Of a stretch of DNA of 64,000 bases, positions 53,542 to 64,000 are shown in pieces. Source of the stretch: Icerya purchasi (taxonomy: Eukaryota > Arthropoda > Insecta > Hemiptera > Monophlebidae); NCBI GenBank assembly GCA_039619475.1, contig CM077115.1, forward strand, positions 514,496,815 to 514,560,814, given 5' to 3'. The notes under the pieces are model-generated. The model saw nothing but the letters and a program-made list of their open reading frames with translations. It was not told the origin of the DNA and did not search any database. The translations under genes and the position numbers were made by a program. Positions within the stretch are counted from its first letter, which is position 1. Each line of letters begins with the position of its first letter.

Positions 53542-55101
53542 ATGAGTACGTCTAGTGGGGGCCGCCCTGCGGCCTCCGCCAAAGATACTAAACCGGCAAA
53601 AACGAATTTAACCCTTCAAATGGACATGGACGCTTCAACCAAGCGTAAACTAACCGGTCCCCTCTCACCGGTCGCGTCGATCCCTAGCAAAGATCTGCGA
53701 CTATCAGAATCTGGTTTATCAAAACTTTCCGGCAGTAATAATAATAGTAGCAGTAGTAATAATAATAATCTTAGTAAAAATAATTCTAATGATAATGCTA
53801 TCGAAGCTATTAAAAATTTCAATATAAAAACTTCCCACGACATTATCGATAATAGTACAAAAATTAATAATAAAAATGAGGTAATTCTTTTCCCTGTAGA
53901 GTATAATGGTTCTATACACATTATACTGCAATCGCTCTCTGAGCTTAATATAGGAAATTTACATCCCTTTGCTGCTGCTAAAATTCTCTTTAATAGAACT
54001 AAATCAATCACAGAAATCCTCCGAGCGGGCAGTAATAGACTTAGACTCTTTTTTAGGGATATTAGCTCAGCAAATAATTTTCTTCTTGATTCTGACTTCC
54101 TTAATAAAAATGACTTTAAGGCCTTTATTCCTAATAATCTATTGTTCTCTTTTGGCATTATTCGTAATGTACCTGTAGATATTACCGAAGAAGAATTATT
54201 GGAAGATATTTCAGCGGAAGTGCCGGTAGCTTCAATTCGACGACTCAAGAAAAGAGATGGCGATAAATTTCGTCCAATCCCCCTAATTGAAATTAAATTC
54301 AAATCACCTTTCCTTCCCAGTTATGTTCATTTTTTTCATCTTCGTTGTGCAGTGGAACCCAGCGTAAGACCTCCTATCCAATGCCGAGCTTGTTTTCGTT
54401 TTGGCCACACCGACAAGTTTTGTCGCAGTAAACCACGTTGTCCTAAATGTAATGAGTTGCATTCCTTGGATTCTTGTTCAGCTCCGCAGCCGTCAGATTC
54501 TAAATGCCTCAACTGCAAGGGTAATCATTTAGCCACCGATAGACAGTGTCCTGTTTTTCAAGACCAGCTTCATCTTCGTAAAATCATGGCTTACGAAAAC
54601 GTGTCCTATAATGAAGCTAGTATAATTAAAAAATCCAATCTTACCAACTCAGCTTTTTCTTTTTCCGATATAGCTCAAAAAAACCTGCATTCTTCTCCTT
54701 CCAAGTTTTCTCGCCGACTCAATCGGTCACGATCTCCCAAATCTCTTCCCGTTCCTAATCAGCATTTCCCTCCTCTTCCGTCAAACAATCGTAATTATCG
54801 TAACGGCCTCTTCTTCCCCGAATCAACGCACAGTGCATCGTCTCATAACGTTCCTTCTTATTCTCTTCCCAACTCACCTAACTCTTGCTTGCAACAACAG
54901 GTACCAACTACTCTAATTTTTCCTAATCCCAACTCCTCCGTTCCCATGTCAGCAGAAGAAGCTGTCGATAAGCTAGACTTCAGCTTAAACCTTCAAAATA
55001 CCCCTCCTAACCTACGTCAAAATCCTGAATTTCGCTTGGCATCGCTCAAGCTTTTCCAATTGTTATTTGCTCACTGTCCTCCGAATTCTACAGCTACGTA
55101 A
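53542..55101 (+). CDS. Element H ORF1 (nucleic-acid-binding, three zinc knuckles), intact
   Basis: About 519 aa from MSTSSGGRPAASAKD. N-terminus shares KRKLTGPLSP and PSKDLRLS with G, then a Ser/Asn tract. Middle: NIGNLHPFAAAKILF and FKAFIPNNLLFSFGIIRNV, an RNA-binding fold. Three zinc knuckles from about residue 281: CRACFRFGHTDKFC, CPKCNELHSLDSC, CLNCKGNHLATDRQC. Then KIMAYENVSYNEA and a Ser/Pro-rich tail with QHFPPLPSNN. All zinc ligands are present. I chose the second codon ATG at 53542 because the preceding TTG is not a normal start. Confidence 0.9.
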   Translation: MSTSSGGRPAASAKDTKPAKTNLTLQMDMDASTKRKLTGPLSPVASIPSKDLRLSESGLSKLSGSNNNSSSSNNNNLSKNNSNDNAIEAIKNFNIKTSHDIIDNSTKINNKNEVILFPVEYNGSIHIILQSLSELNIGNLHPFAAAKILFNRTKSITEILRAGSNRLRLFFRDISSANNFLLDSDFLNKNDFKAFIPNNLLFSFGIIRNVPVDITEEELLEDISAEVPVASIRRLKKRDGDKFRPIPLIEIKFKSPFLPSYVHFFHLRCAVEPSVRPPIQCRACFRFGHTDKFCRSKPRCPKCNELHSLDSCSAPQPSDSKCLNCKGNHLATDRQCPVFQDQLHLRKIMAYENVSYNEASIIKKSNLTNSAFSFSDIAQKNLHSSPSKFSRRLNRSRSPKSLPVPNQHFPPLPSNNRNYRNGLFFPESTHSASSHNVPSYSLPNSPNSCLQQQVPTTLIFPNPNSSVPMSAEEAVDKLDFSLNLQNTPPNLRQNPEFRLASLKLFQLLFAHCPPNSTAT

Positions 55102-55631
55102 CTGGTCAACTTCCTGTATTTCCGTTAATGGTCCTTATGATTGTGAAATTCCATTCTAATTTCTTCTCTTGCATATGTGTAAAATTCGCTATGGTTCTTG
55201 TCATTGAATTTTATGTTTTTTCCCAAATTTCTACTCTGTCGTTCTCTTGCCATATTCCTTTATCTAGGCTAACCAGCATTCCGGAGCTCAGGCCGTTAAT
55301 TCCTATCACATTTCCTTCTGTAATTTTATGTTTCTCCCGGATTGCATTACTGAGAATACAGACATCATACGCCTTATTCCAAAAATATATGTTTCCTATT
55401 CCTGTTATCACCATTGTCTCGTCTCGCAACTTGAAACCTGCGGGTGATGAGAGCGGTGGAGAATTGTTCATAATTTTTGTTTGGATCAATTTTCTTTTCT
55501 CAGCTATACTGTTAAAAGCGAGAAAAGTTAACAGATGTTTCTGTTCTGATCTATATGCTTTGCATTATTTTTATGACCATTGACTCTTTCTGCGAACTTC
55601 GATTGGGTTCGACAGTAGTCGAGGACGGTGT

Positions 55632-56279
55632 ATGGTTGATTGCAATGCACAATTGTATAAAACTTCTTTTTTCTTCGGTTTTAAACCGTGCAAATCAATA
55701 CTAATTATTAGATGCATGATTCTCATCCTCAAATATCTGACTTTTTCCTTTTTTCATCTTTCCTTCGGTCTTCTTTCAAACACGCTGGGCTACGGTAAAG
55801 AAAGACGGTTAGTCTGTTTCAATTTAATCATTTTCAAAGTCCTTTTCGTTCCAGTTATGACCCTTTTAAAAGCGAATTTAATCTCTAATTATTCCTTGCT
55901 TAATCTTAATTTCTTCACTTTGACCCGCAGCCCTTTCCTCATCATTCCATACCTAATTAAGTTGGTAAGCAAGCGAGAGAGGAAGTGGTTTTTCCTCAGT
56001 GAGCATCGCAATAAGTTTTCATATTCCTCATTCGTAAGTTATCCGGGAAAACAGATGTCTCTCCATTGTCTTTTTTTGCATCCTTTCTTCTGCCGTATCT
56101 TTCCTTGTCTTTATTCAATACTTTCAACTGGCTTTGCGTGGACTACCCGAGCCAACACTCATTCCTTCTCCGATTTTCCTCTCTCTTCCAAATCTGCAGG
56201 CTGTAAGGTATTATTTCCCTTCCTCTTCTACACTTACATGGTTCCTTCCCCTCCAACTATTTTTCTGTACTTTAAATGA
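55632..56279 (+). other. Open frame in the H spacer ending in an ATGA overlap with ORF2
   Basis: A 215-codon frame starting ATG at 55632 and stopping at TGA 56277-56279; the ORF2 ATG is at 56276, so stop and start share ATGA. The predicted product is hydrophobic and Phe/Leu/Ser-rich (ILILKYLTFSFFHLSFGLL). T/C-rich sequence has few stop codons, so an open frame alone is weak evidence. The total ORF1-ORF2 spacer is 1174 bp; 55102-55631 holds another open frame of 151 codons and no repeat I can see. Confidence 0.4.
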
Positions 56280-59200
56280 TGTCAAACAGGCTAAATATTC
56301 TTCAATGGAACTGTAGAAGTCTTAATGCCAATAAATGCTCTCTCGAAGGTTTGTTGGATCAATATAACATTCAGGTTGCTCTCCTGTCAGAAACTTGGCT
56401 CAAACAATCTTCCAATATTCGAATTCGAGGATACTCCTTAGTCAGTTCGAATCGGGACGACGGCTATGGCGGAGCTACTATTCTTATAAGAAAAGATGTA
56501 CATTTCATCCGTCATGATAGTTTTTCCTTCCTTTCTTCCAGTCCTCTTAATCCGAATTTAGTTCACGTCTCAATCCCATTGTGTCACGGTAAAAGTTCTA
56601 ATCTTGTCTCCTCCTACATCCCACCGTCCTATAACTTACGCGATTTCCCATTTGACTTGTTCTTGAATTCTATTCGTCGCCCTTTCATGGTCGGCGGCGA
56701 CTGGAACTCCCACTCGCCTCTATGGGGTTGTTCCAGTTATAACAGGAATGGCACAATTATAGAGGAAGTAATTTTCAATTATAATTTAGTTCTCCTAAAT
56801 GATGGTTCTCACACCTTCTTCAAATCATCGTCTACTTCTAGTTCTATCGATCTATCTTTTGTTTCCTCCGACACAGCTCTTAAATCCTCGTGGAAAACTC
56901 TAGATGGTACTTTCGGCAGTGACCACGTTCCGATCCTCATTGTTCTTAATGACTTCCATCTCCCTTCTCTTTCATCTTCATTTACGCCTTTGCATTATGC
57001 TGATTGTAACCTGCATAAAACTGATTGGAATAGATTTCGGTTTATTGTGGACTCAGACCTTCCTGCAATACAAGTAGAAAACGATGCTATTTCACAATAT
57101 TCATCCTTTACTAATTCTATCTCCTCTGCTCTAACACTGTCTTCCCCACTCTATCCTCAAGCCCGGAAAAGTCATTCTTTAAGGGCTTCATCACTGTATT
57201 GGAATGGGGACTGCACAGCTGCTGTCAATCAAAGTTTGTCTAACTTTAAATCATTCCGCACTCAACCTACTTTTAATAATTTCTTGACTTACAAGAGTTC
57301 GAACGCTAGAGCCAGATATATTCTCAAAAACGCCAAGAAAAATGCTTGGAAATCCTTTTGCTCTTCCTTTTCTCGATTCACTCCTATTTCCAAAGTGTGG
57401 AAGTTGGCTAAAGCTTTTAGAAATTCTATTTCCGAACGCCCGTCTAGCTCCAGTCTTCCTAAGGATACTCTTTCTTCTTTCTTTGACTCCATAGCTCCTG
57501 ATTATGTCCCTAACTATGATGAAGTGGATTCTTTAATTCCTCCTTACCAATTATCAAATCATTTCCTTTCCTCTAACTTTTCCCTCTCTGAACTTCTTTC
57601 TTCCTTGAAAAACTCCTCCAACTCCTGTCCGGGCCATGATAAAATTTCTTACTCCATCCTCAAAAACCTATCTGTAAAGTCTCTCCAAATTCTTTTAATA
57701 ATTTTTAATTCCTTCCTGCAATCTGGTTCTATTCCTGATTCATGGAACATCTTCATTGTTATTCTAATTCCCAAGAATAATTCCTCTGCCTTTCGGCCCA
57801 TTTCTTTAGCTTCTTGCCTGAGAAAACTCTTTGAGAGCATGCTTAACAAACGGCTGGTCTGGTGGCTGGAACACAATAACTTGCTTCCAGACAACCAGTT
57901 TGGTTTTCGTCCTGGCTTAGGCCCTCCAGATTGTATCAGTCTTTTCCTTGCTGACATTTACAAATCATTTATTTCCAAAGAATTCACAATTGCAGCTTTT
58001 ATTGATGTAGCCAGTGCACACGAAAGCGTCCATCTTCCCACGCTCAAAAACGTTATGATGTCTTTAAATATCCCTGCATCCATATCCTTCCTAATTATAA
58101 ATCTTTTTCAAAGTAGAACTCTCCTCCTTTCTGCTCCTTCCTTTTTCGCCTCAAGGAAGGTCTTCCAGGGCCTTCCGCAAGGTTCTTGCCTTAGCCCTAC
58201 TTTATTTAATTTATATGTTTCCAAAATTGGTTTTCTCTCCTTAAAATCCAAAACTTTATTTTTTGCAGATGATATCCTTGTTTACTCTTCTTCCTGTAAT
58301 CTTCTAGTTGCCAATGAGGAACTAAACAGCTCCTTAAGTACTCTAGAAGAGGCCCTTTCTAACATTCATCTCTTCATTTCCGCTCCAAAATCAGCAGCTG
58401 TAGTCTTCACCCTTCAACCTTACAACCCGGGCTCATTTGAAATAAATCTAAAAAATCATTCTATTCCAATAGTCAGTTCTTTTCGTTATCTGGGTATCAT
58501 TTTATCCCCTCGTCTGTCTTTCCATGAACATATCAGCCATTTATATGCTTCCTCGCTTAAAGTCTTAAACCCTCTTAAAGCTCTCTCACCTACGAGATGG
58601 GGAGGTGATTCTTCTGTGTTAATAATGTTGTACAAATCTCGCATACGCTCTAGATTGGATTTTTGCAGTTTCTTATATGGCAATGCTTCCAAATCCGTTC
58701 TCTACAAATTAGATCGTCTCCAAAACAGTTGCCTTCGGCTTTGTCTCGGAGCTCTGAGGTCATCTCCTATCCCAGCCATTCTATCCGAATCCAATATCTG
58801 TTCTCTGTTCATCCGAAGATCTTGTTTGGGTTATCGCTTTCTCATCAAACGTTTTTCCACTTCTTCGTCAAATATCAGTACCTCTTATTCTTTTATCATT
58901 CGCCACTGCCGTTTTTCCTCCAATAAAATTCCCATACTATCTCATATATCGTTTCGCCTTTCTAAATTTTCCCCTTTTGTCATTCCTCATCGCAAGCTTC
59001 CAATTTTTTCTTACGTCTATTCTAAATTGTTAAAGCCACCAAATATCATCTTCATGCCATGCTTCCTTAAATCCTCTCCCTCTCATATTGTCAGTATGGA
59101 ATTTAATAATACAATAAATTCTATATTCCGTGATCACTCTTTAATTTTTACTGACAGATCGAAGAGCCCGAGCGGAGTTGGGGCGGCATTCTTGTGCCCT

Positions 59201-60009
59201 CAGTTCTTTCATTCTCGGTCCTTTAGACTTCCGTCCTTTTGTTCTGTCTTTACTGCAGAATCTGTTTTCTACAAGCCATTATTTATATTTCCTCTTCTGC
59301 AAGTTCTTCCAAATTCCTTATCGTTTCTGATTCTTTAAGTGTTCTTCTAGCGCTATCTCCACCTTCCCTTTCTCCTTCCACTGATGCTATTATCCTTTCT
59401 ATTCGTTCTCTTCTTCATGATCTATCCTCATCGACGTCTACCCAGATTGACTTTCTTTGGATTCCGGGACATTCAGACACTGATGGAAATGTAGCCGTCG
59501 ACCTCCTTGCTAAAGCTGCTGTTTCCAATGGGAATTTTATTAGTAGGGTTCCAGCACACAATATTCTTCTTCCAACTACATCCTGCCATCTTAGACTTTG
59601 GCATTCTGTTTATGTATCTCTTTTCGCTAATCCTAATTCCTTTTATCTCTTGATTAATCCTGTTCCTCCCCCTCGTCCTTGGTTCTATGAGTTTCCCGGT
59701 TTGCATCGGTCCATAATTACTAAATTATCTCGCCTCCGTTTCTCGCATAGTCTCCTTCCTTCTTCACTAAATCGCTTCTCTTTGGCTGATTCTCCTTTTT
59801 GTCCATTGGATCCTGAAGGTTCCCAGTATGTTTGCGATGCGAATCACGTGCTCTTCGAGTGCTCCGGTTTATCTCGCGAGCGTGAGTTACTTTATTGTCA
59901 TCTTTTGAAGCTTGGTCTTCCTGCTCCTTTCAACGCCTCTTATGTTCTTTCTCTACCTACTATCTCTGTTGTTCCTCTTGATTCCATTGCCGACAGAATA
60001 AAAATATAA
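56276..60009 (+). pseudogene. Element H ORF2: endonuclease, RT, RNase H; one frameshift
   Basis: Open for 1020 codons to 59338, then continues in the frame 59239-60009. Endonuclease: ILQWNCRSLNANKC, LLSETWLKQ, MVGGDWNSHSPLWG, LDGTFGSDHVPI, all intact. RT: SCPGHDKISYSILKN, FRPISLASCLRKLFE, FGFRPGLGP, FIDVASAHESVH (His-Glu where E and G have Phe-Asn/Asp), GLPQGSCLSPTLF, FFADDILVYS. RNase H: FTDRSKSP (Arg in place of the Gly of TDGS), FTAES, then the frameshift near 59260, VSDSLSV, PGHSDTDGNVAVDLLA. Zinc-like end CDANHVLFEC. Confidence 0.9.
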
Positions 60010-60045
60010 TTTCTATTCTATTCCATGTGTCTATTCCTTTTTGCT

Positions 60046-60072
60046 GGGCTAATGCTCTTTGCTAGCAAACCC
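60046..60072 (+). terminator. Element H 3'-terminal hairpin
   Basis: GGG (60046-60048), TGCT, loop, AGCA and CCC (60070-60072), ten bases before the A27 tail. The inner stem TGCT/AGCA replaces the GCC/GGC of E and G, keeping the pairing. Confidence 0.5.
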
Positions 60073-60078
60073 AAGGGG

Positions 60079-60109
<31 letters not shown>

Positions 60110-60119
60110 CCAGCATGCA

Positions 60120-61650
60120 CTCGGAGCATTGAAATTTCCGCCCACCAAATGAGAACATTATTATAACCTTGCAACGCACCCAAAAATGTTAAGGAGTTTA
60201 TGGAGTGATAAATATATGACCATTAAATATATCAAATACGTTAATAAATAGTAAAAAGAAAAATATAATTAAATATGTAAAATAAAGCAGAAAAATTAAT
60301 TGTCGACTGAATTAGACTTACTAACTTTTCTACTATTAAGAAGAGACTTAAATCCTTTAGAATTAACCACATCGGAGATTTTGGGATCCAAACCCTTTTC
60401 GCTTATCTTATTTGTACTACTTTTCAATATTGATTAATAGGTTTCGAACCATTATTGGTTAAGGTTGTGCTGTTGGTTAATTTGGACGAACTAGGTTGTC
60501 TGTCTAACTTTTTTAAGCCAAAATGGTTTGTTTTTTTTCCTCGTCCGAAGACAAACGATACAGTACATTTATTTTGGTAATCTGAGATGGGAATTAATTG
60601 ATTTGAATTAGTATATACAGTTTTTCTTACAAATTTAGGTTTAAAAAAACGGATAATACGAGATTCGTTCTCTTGATTATTCTGCGAAATAAGCAGAAAA
60701 TTATTTTCTTCGAATAGGAGGGAAAAACGGTCTCTTCTAACAGTATTGAAGTAGAGATTTTCTTGTCGATATAGAGGGGTACTTTTAATAAGGGCTCTTA
60801 AAATCTGAGGTTATGCGACGCCATAAGTTCGTTTATTTGAGTTTCTCTCTTTCTTTCTGGATACGAGGTATCCATAGCTCTATGCTGGTTTTTGTAAAAC
60901 ACATAGAGATTCGTGATGGACTAGTACAGGCTTCTTCCGAATGTTTCATTGCTCCACAACACAGACACCTGGAATTGCTCTTACGCTGTCTAGCTATGCG
61001 GCCAAATTGGAGACATCAGTAACACTGACGCGTACGGCAGACAAACGGTTCACAAAGAAACCTGAAGTTCCATAAAAAACTTGCGATTGGAAGGATTGGC
61101 CTTTAAACGAGATCAGTACGAAAGAACTTGAAATATATATTTAACTTCGCCATTAAACTCGTCTACTTAATTGTCTGATGTTATTAACTTCAAATGGATA
61201 GAAGTCAATCATTTTCATAATTTGATTTTCGGAATACTCGATATCCACTCCCTTGGAACACCACAAATCGTGAAATCAGATGCGCCGGAATGTAGGCCCT
61301 ATACCCCTGCTCGTAGAAAAGCAAGAACAAGAAATTATATTATCGGCTGAATGAGGTGATAACAATTAAATACTCCCGACCCACTTTCCTAATTTCAATA
61401 ATATCCTTCTATATTCCTTTTTTAATATTTCGGCGATGTTTAACACGTTAATAGCTGGCCTGTTTCAGTCGGGTTGATAGTATTTTTCAATATTGGATTT
61501 GTATCAGTAAGATAAAAATTAGAAAAATAATTACGAGATTGAGACTTATTTAACTGAGCCGAATGTGAGATGTTGCTTCCATTGTCGCTGTCATTAATAA
61601 CAGTTGTAAAATTACTTTTTTTTTTTATAAAATAAATTTTGGGTCTCATA
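60120..61650 (-). pseudogene. Relic LINE K, ORF1 and start of endonuclease
   Basis: From a possible start at 61649, the minus strand reads through ORF1-like pieces: YISSSFVLISFKGQSF, LSAVRVSVTDV, then decayed zinc knuckles (CLQFGRIARQ, CLCCGAMKHSEEAC, about 60870-61010). The endonuclease piece SHLVGGNFNAPSACW at about 60120-60165 joins WGYDHNN at 53243 across element H. ORF1 pieces are in several frames. 60260-60600 is AT-rich with no motif recognised. Confidence 0.65.
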
Positions 61651-61829
61651 GAGCAAGTATGCCCGGTGTGTGAGTACCCGACACTCTTATTAACGTTTAT
61701 TCAAAATACAAAATTACAACTATTCTCGCTTAATACATCATAATATTAGTCAACTTAAAATTATATAAATTACAACATAGTACACACATACAAATAGGTG
61801 CACACGCCGTAAATACTCATTTGCGTACT
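61651..61829. other. AT-rich segment between K and J
   Basis: No coding or repeat feature recognised. Confidence 0.3.
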
Positions 61830-61836
61830 GATACCT

Positions 61837-62926
61837 AATCAATTCCTTTTCCTCTTCCCCCACGAGCATTGTCCCTCAAGGTAGGGGTCGTGTCTCGGTC
61901 AAGTTTCCCTCCGTCTCCTCCGCTAATTCCTTTCTGTCTCATCCTAATTTTTTTGCGTCGCATAATATCAAAGCGTACATTCCAAACTCTGTGTTATTCA
62001 GAATGGGCATTATTTCCGGTATTCATCCATCCTTTTCTGAAGATGAAATCTTGGAAGGAATCCATTCTACTATTCCTATCGCCTCTATCCGTCGTATACA
62101 TCGTTTTTCTGAAGGTAAAAAAGTTCCGACTGGTTCTGTTGAGATTAAATTTCATAAAACTTCTCTCCCAGAACACGTTTCGATATTTAAAATTCGATTT
62201 CTGGTTTCTCCCAGCGTTCGTCTACCTACGCAGTGCTCTAAATGCTTCCTTTTTGGACACATCGCGAAGCACTGCCGTGGTTCCTATACCATCTGCTCCC
62301 ACTGTTCTTCCAGGCATTCAGTCTTGGAATGCAGCAGTCTACAACTTCCTCCCACTTGCCGTAATTGCAAAGGCGCCCACAGTGCCAATGATCGTGCTTG
62401 TCCCGAGTGGCTCAAACAAAAAGAAATAAAACGAATTATGGCATTTGAAAATATCACATTCCAAGAGGCTTCTCAATTTAAAAAAAGCAATTTAGTCTCT
62501 CAGGCTTTTTCGTATGCCGACCGTGCCTCATCTTCCACTTCTTACATTAATACTTCTTCCATTCCTCCGTTGACTGCTCCCTCTCACTTCCGACCCAAAT
62601 CTCCCACCTTTCATAAATCCCGTAATTCCAAACCTTTTCATAATTCTTCTCCTCAATTCCCCCCACTCCCATCTAATCGTCTCCCAACCCCCTCTAATGG
62701 TTGGGCTCTTAACAAATCTTCCTCTTCAAATACTCACCTTCCCCCAAATCCTGCTATTCCCGTCTCCTTATGTACTCCTAATTCCCCTTCCGCTACCCCT
62801 TCGCCTTTAATTAAGGATATTTCGGTAGCCATCATTGAACTACTCTCTTCAAACAATATTGCTCCCTCTACATCCTTTGTTGACTCCCTTTCTTGTTTCC
62901 TGTCGAATAATATCCGTTTTAATTAA
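61837..62926 (+). pseudogene. Element J ORF1, N-terminally truncated but otherwise open
   Basis: Open from the truncation point: HNIKAYIPNSVLFRMGIISG, VASIRR-equivalent IASIRRIHRFSEG, then three complete zinc knuckles CSKCFLFGHIAKHC, CSHCSSRHSVLEC and CRNCKGAHSANDRAC (about 62235-62400), IKRIMAFENITFQEA, and the Ser/Pro-rich tail ending SNNIRFN at 62926. No break after the truncation. Confidence 0.8.
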
Positions 62927-62966
62927 TTCCCTCCTCCTATACCGAACGAAAAAAAAATTTAATTAA

Positions 62967-62973
<7 letters not shown>

Positions 62974-62998
<25 letters not shown>
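62974..62998 (+). repeat. Internal A25 tract between J ORF1 and ORF2
   Basis: Twenty-five As immediately before the G of TG at 62999, placed 48 bp after the ORF1 stop. No counterpart exists in the spacers of E, G or H. Confidence 0.9.
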
Positions 62999-63684
62999 TG
63001 GAAATAAATATCGAGGCTGTATTTGCTTTATTATGTTACTTTCTGTCCTCTGCTTCCTTTCTTTCTTTTACATTTTTTCCCTTTCGTGTAATCTTCTTTA
63101 CAATATTCAGTGCGAAGCATTTTAACCAGTTGGTTAACGATTTTATCGTAACAATTATCTTCATTTATGCTTATGTAGAAGTGGTTTCAACCTCTAACAG
63201 GCATTGGTGTATATTCTATACACATTTTTTTCGGGAATGGGCTCATGTTGAGTTAATACACTCAATCTCTGAACTGAGTTCCATTCCTATCACTCTCCGT
63301 ACACACCTTTGCTGTTTTAACTGCACTGTGATGAATTTGTCGGAGTTGTATAACGCTGGCTATGTACCACGCCTATATATGAAGTACAACTTGCATTCCA
63401 CTGGCTGCTTCGGTTCTGCACGAATATTGCTTACTCTTTTTTCTTTTATCCTAAAATTATTTTATATCTTCTTCTGCACTATGCTCTTTGTTTTTCCTTT
63501 CGACTTAACAGCCTCGAATTACTTCCTCCTGTTTTGCAACTGCAGTTCTTTATTTTTCTTTTCTCCGTTTCTCACTCATTTTAGTTCCTTCTATACAAAT
63601 GCACCTCATTGTCTGCTCTTATGGTCTTTTCCCCTGCTCCTCCCCACTTCATTTATGCCTTATTCTTTTACTGTTTTATTATGA
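62998..63684 (+). other. Open frame in the J spacer ending in an ATGA overlap with ORF2
   Basis: A 228-codon frame starts with the last A of the A25 tract (ATG 62998) and stops at TGA 63682-63684, overlapping the ORF2 ATG at 63681 as ATGA. The product would be hydrophobic with several Phe/Leu-rich stretches (ILLTLFSFILKLFYIFFC). Same arrangement as in H; the two peptides are not visibly similar. May be a composition effect of T/C-rich DNA. Confidence 0.4.
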
Positions 63685-64000
63685 TGGCTGCGCTAAATAT
63701 TCTACAGTGGAATTGCCGCAGTCTAAGAGCCAATAAAAACTCATTAGAGGGGTTATTGGATCTACATAATGTCAATGTTGCTCTCCTTTCCGAAACGTGG
63801 CTTCGGTCGGACATAAATTTCAATATTAGAGGTTTCAGGGTAGTATGACGGTTATGGTGGTTCTGCAATCCTGATTAGAAATGACATTCCATTCTGCTCT
63901 TATGATATCTCTCTTAATCTTCCTTCTTGTCCCAATTTACCTAACATTGTTCACATCTCCATTCAGCCTCCCTCTGTACGTCCTATTAGCATTGTTTCTA
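63681..64000 (+). pseudogene. Element J ORF2, start of endonuclease
   Basis: MMAALNILQWNCRSLRANK, LLSETWLRSDINFNIRGFRVV, then a TGA at about 63846 with a frame change, then YGGSAILIRNDIPF. The catalytic Asp/His half lies outside the window. Clearly homologous to the ORF2 starts of E, G and H. Confidence 0.8.

Larger units (their letters stand above)
53254..60109 (+). mobile_element. Element H: full-length, near-intact I-like LINE with RNase H
   Basis: Flanked by CCAGCATGCA at 53244-53253 and 60110-60119, a perfect 10-bp target-site duplication, with an A27 tail at 60083-60109. About 6.86 kb. ORF1 is intact and ORF2 has one detected frameshift, making this the youngest-looking element here. 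It is inserted in the endonuclease domain of relic LINE K, in opposite orientation. Confidence 0.9.
61830..64000 (+). mobile_element. Element J: 5'-truncated I-like LINE, continues past the window
   Basis: Begins inside ORF1 (IVPQGRGRVSVKF frame) without 5' UTR or N-terminal domain, so it is 5'-truncated, and runs off the right edge in the endonuclease. Closest to E and G by ORF1 wording. Its 3' end and target-site duplication are not visible. Confidence 0.8.

Overview
This window is eukaryotic, AT-rich and repeat-dense, and looks like an arthropod genome, most likely an insect. The evidence is GT-AG introns in a serine peptidase S28 gene, many non-LTR retrotransposons (LINEs) of jockey-like, I-like (with RNase H) and RTE types, a tRNA-derived SINE and a decayed integrase with a chromodomain. 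No order-level assignment is possible from sequence alone; nothing bacterial is present.

The host gene lies on the + strand. Three exons (10382-10544, 51995-52121, 52632-52764) join in one reading frame and encode the middle of an S28 peptidase (thymus-specific serine protease / K12H4.7-like), including the family motif [10 protein letters not shown]. The intron between the first two exons is about 41.4 kb, and most of it is retrotransposon. Exons carrying the catalytic Ser and the Asp/His were not found and probably lie outside the window or went undetected.

Layout. 1-10.4 kb: RTE and other LINE fragments, a 5'-truncated jockey-like element on - (3323-6407), a degenerate ~183-bp satellite split by a SINE with a perfect 13-bp target-site duplication (TSD), and a small RT fragment. 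10.5-52 kb (the big intron): a heat-shock-element-like array, a chromodomain integrase relic, an RTE element on - interrupted by element A (family F1, +), mosaic element C on - head-to-head with element E (+), a repeat-rich spacer, element G (+), an orphan 5' UTR, element D (-), and element B (-), a second F1 copy inverted relative to A. 52.1-64 kb: relic LINE K on - split by near-complete element H (+, 10-bp TSD, A27 tail), then 5'-truncated element J (+) running off the end.

E, G, H and J form one clade with ORF1 (three zinc knuckles) and ORF2 (APE-type endonuclease, RT, RNase H). It has three features I consider unusual: a 0.6-1.2 kb pyrimidine-rich ORF1-ORF2 spacer carrying a long extra open frame, which in H and J ends in an ATGA stop/start overlap with ORF2; tandem repeats in the spacer whose period is a multiple of three (132 bp in E, 75 bp in G); and a 3'-terminal hairpin with compensatory changes just before the poly(A). 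A and B are long, closely similar inverted copies inside a single intron, so the host pre-mRNA could in principle form kilobases of duplex. Element A lacks its endonuclease, C looks assembled from three sources and lacks RNase H, and most other copies carry stops or frameshifts. H is the closest to intact.
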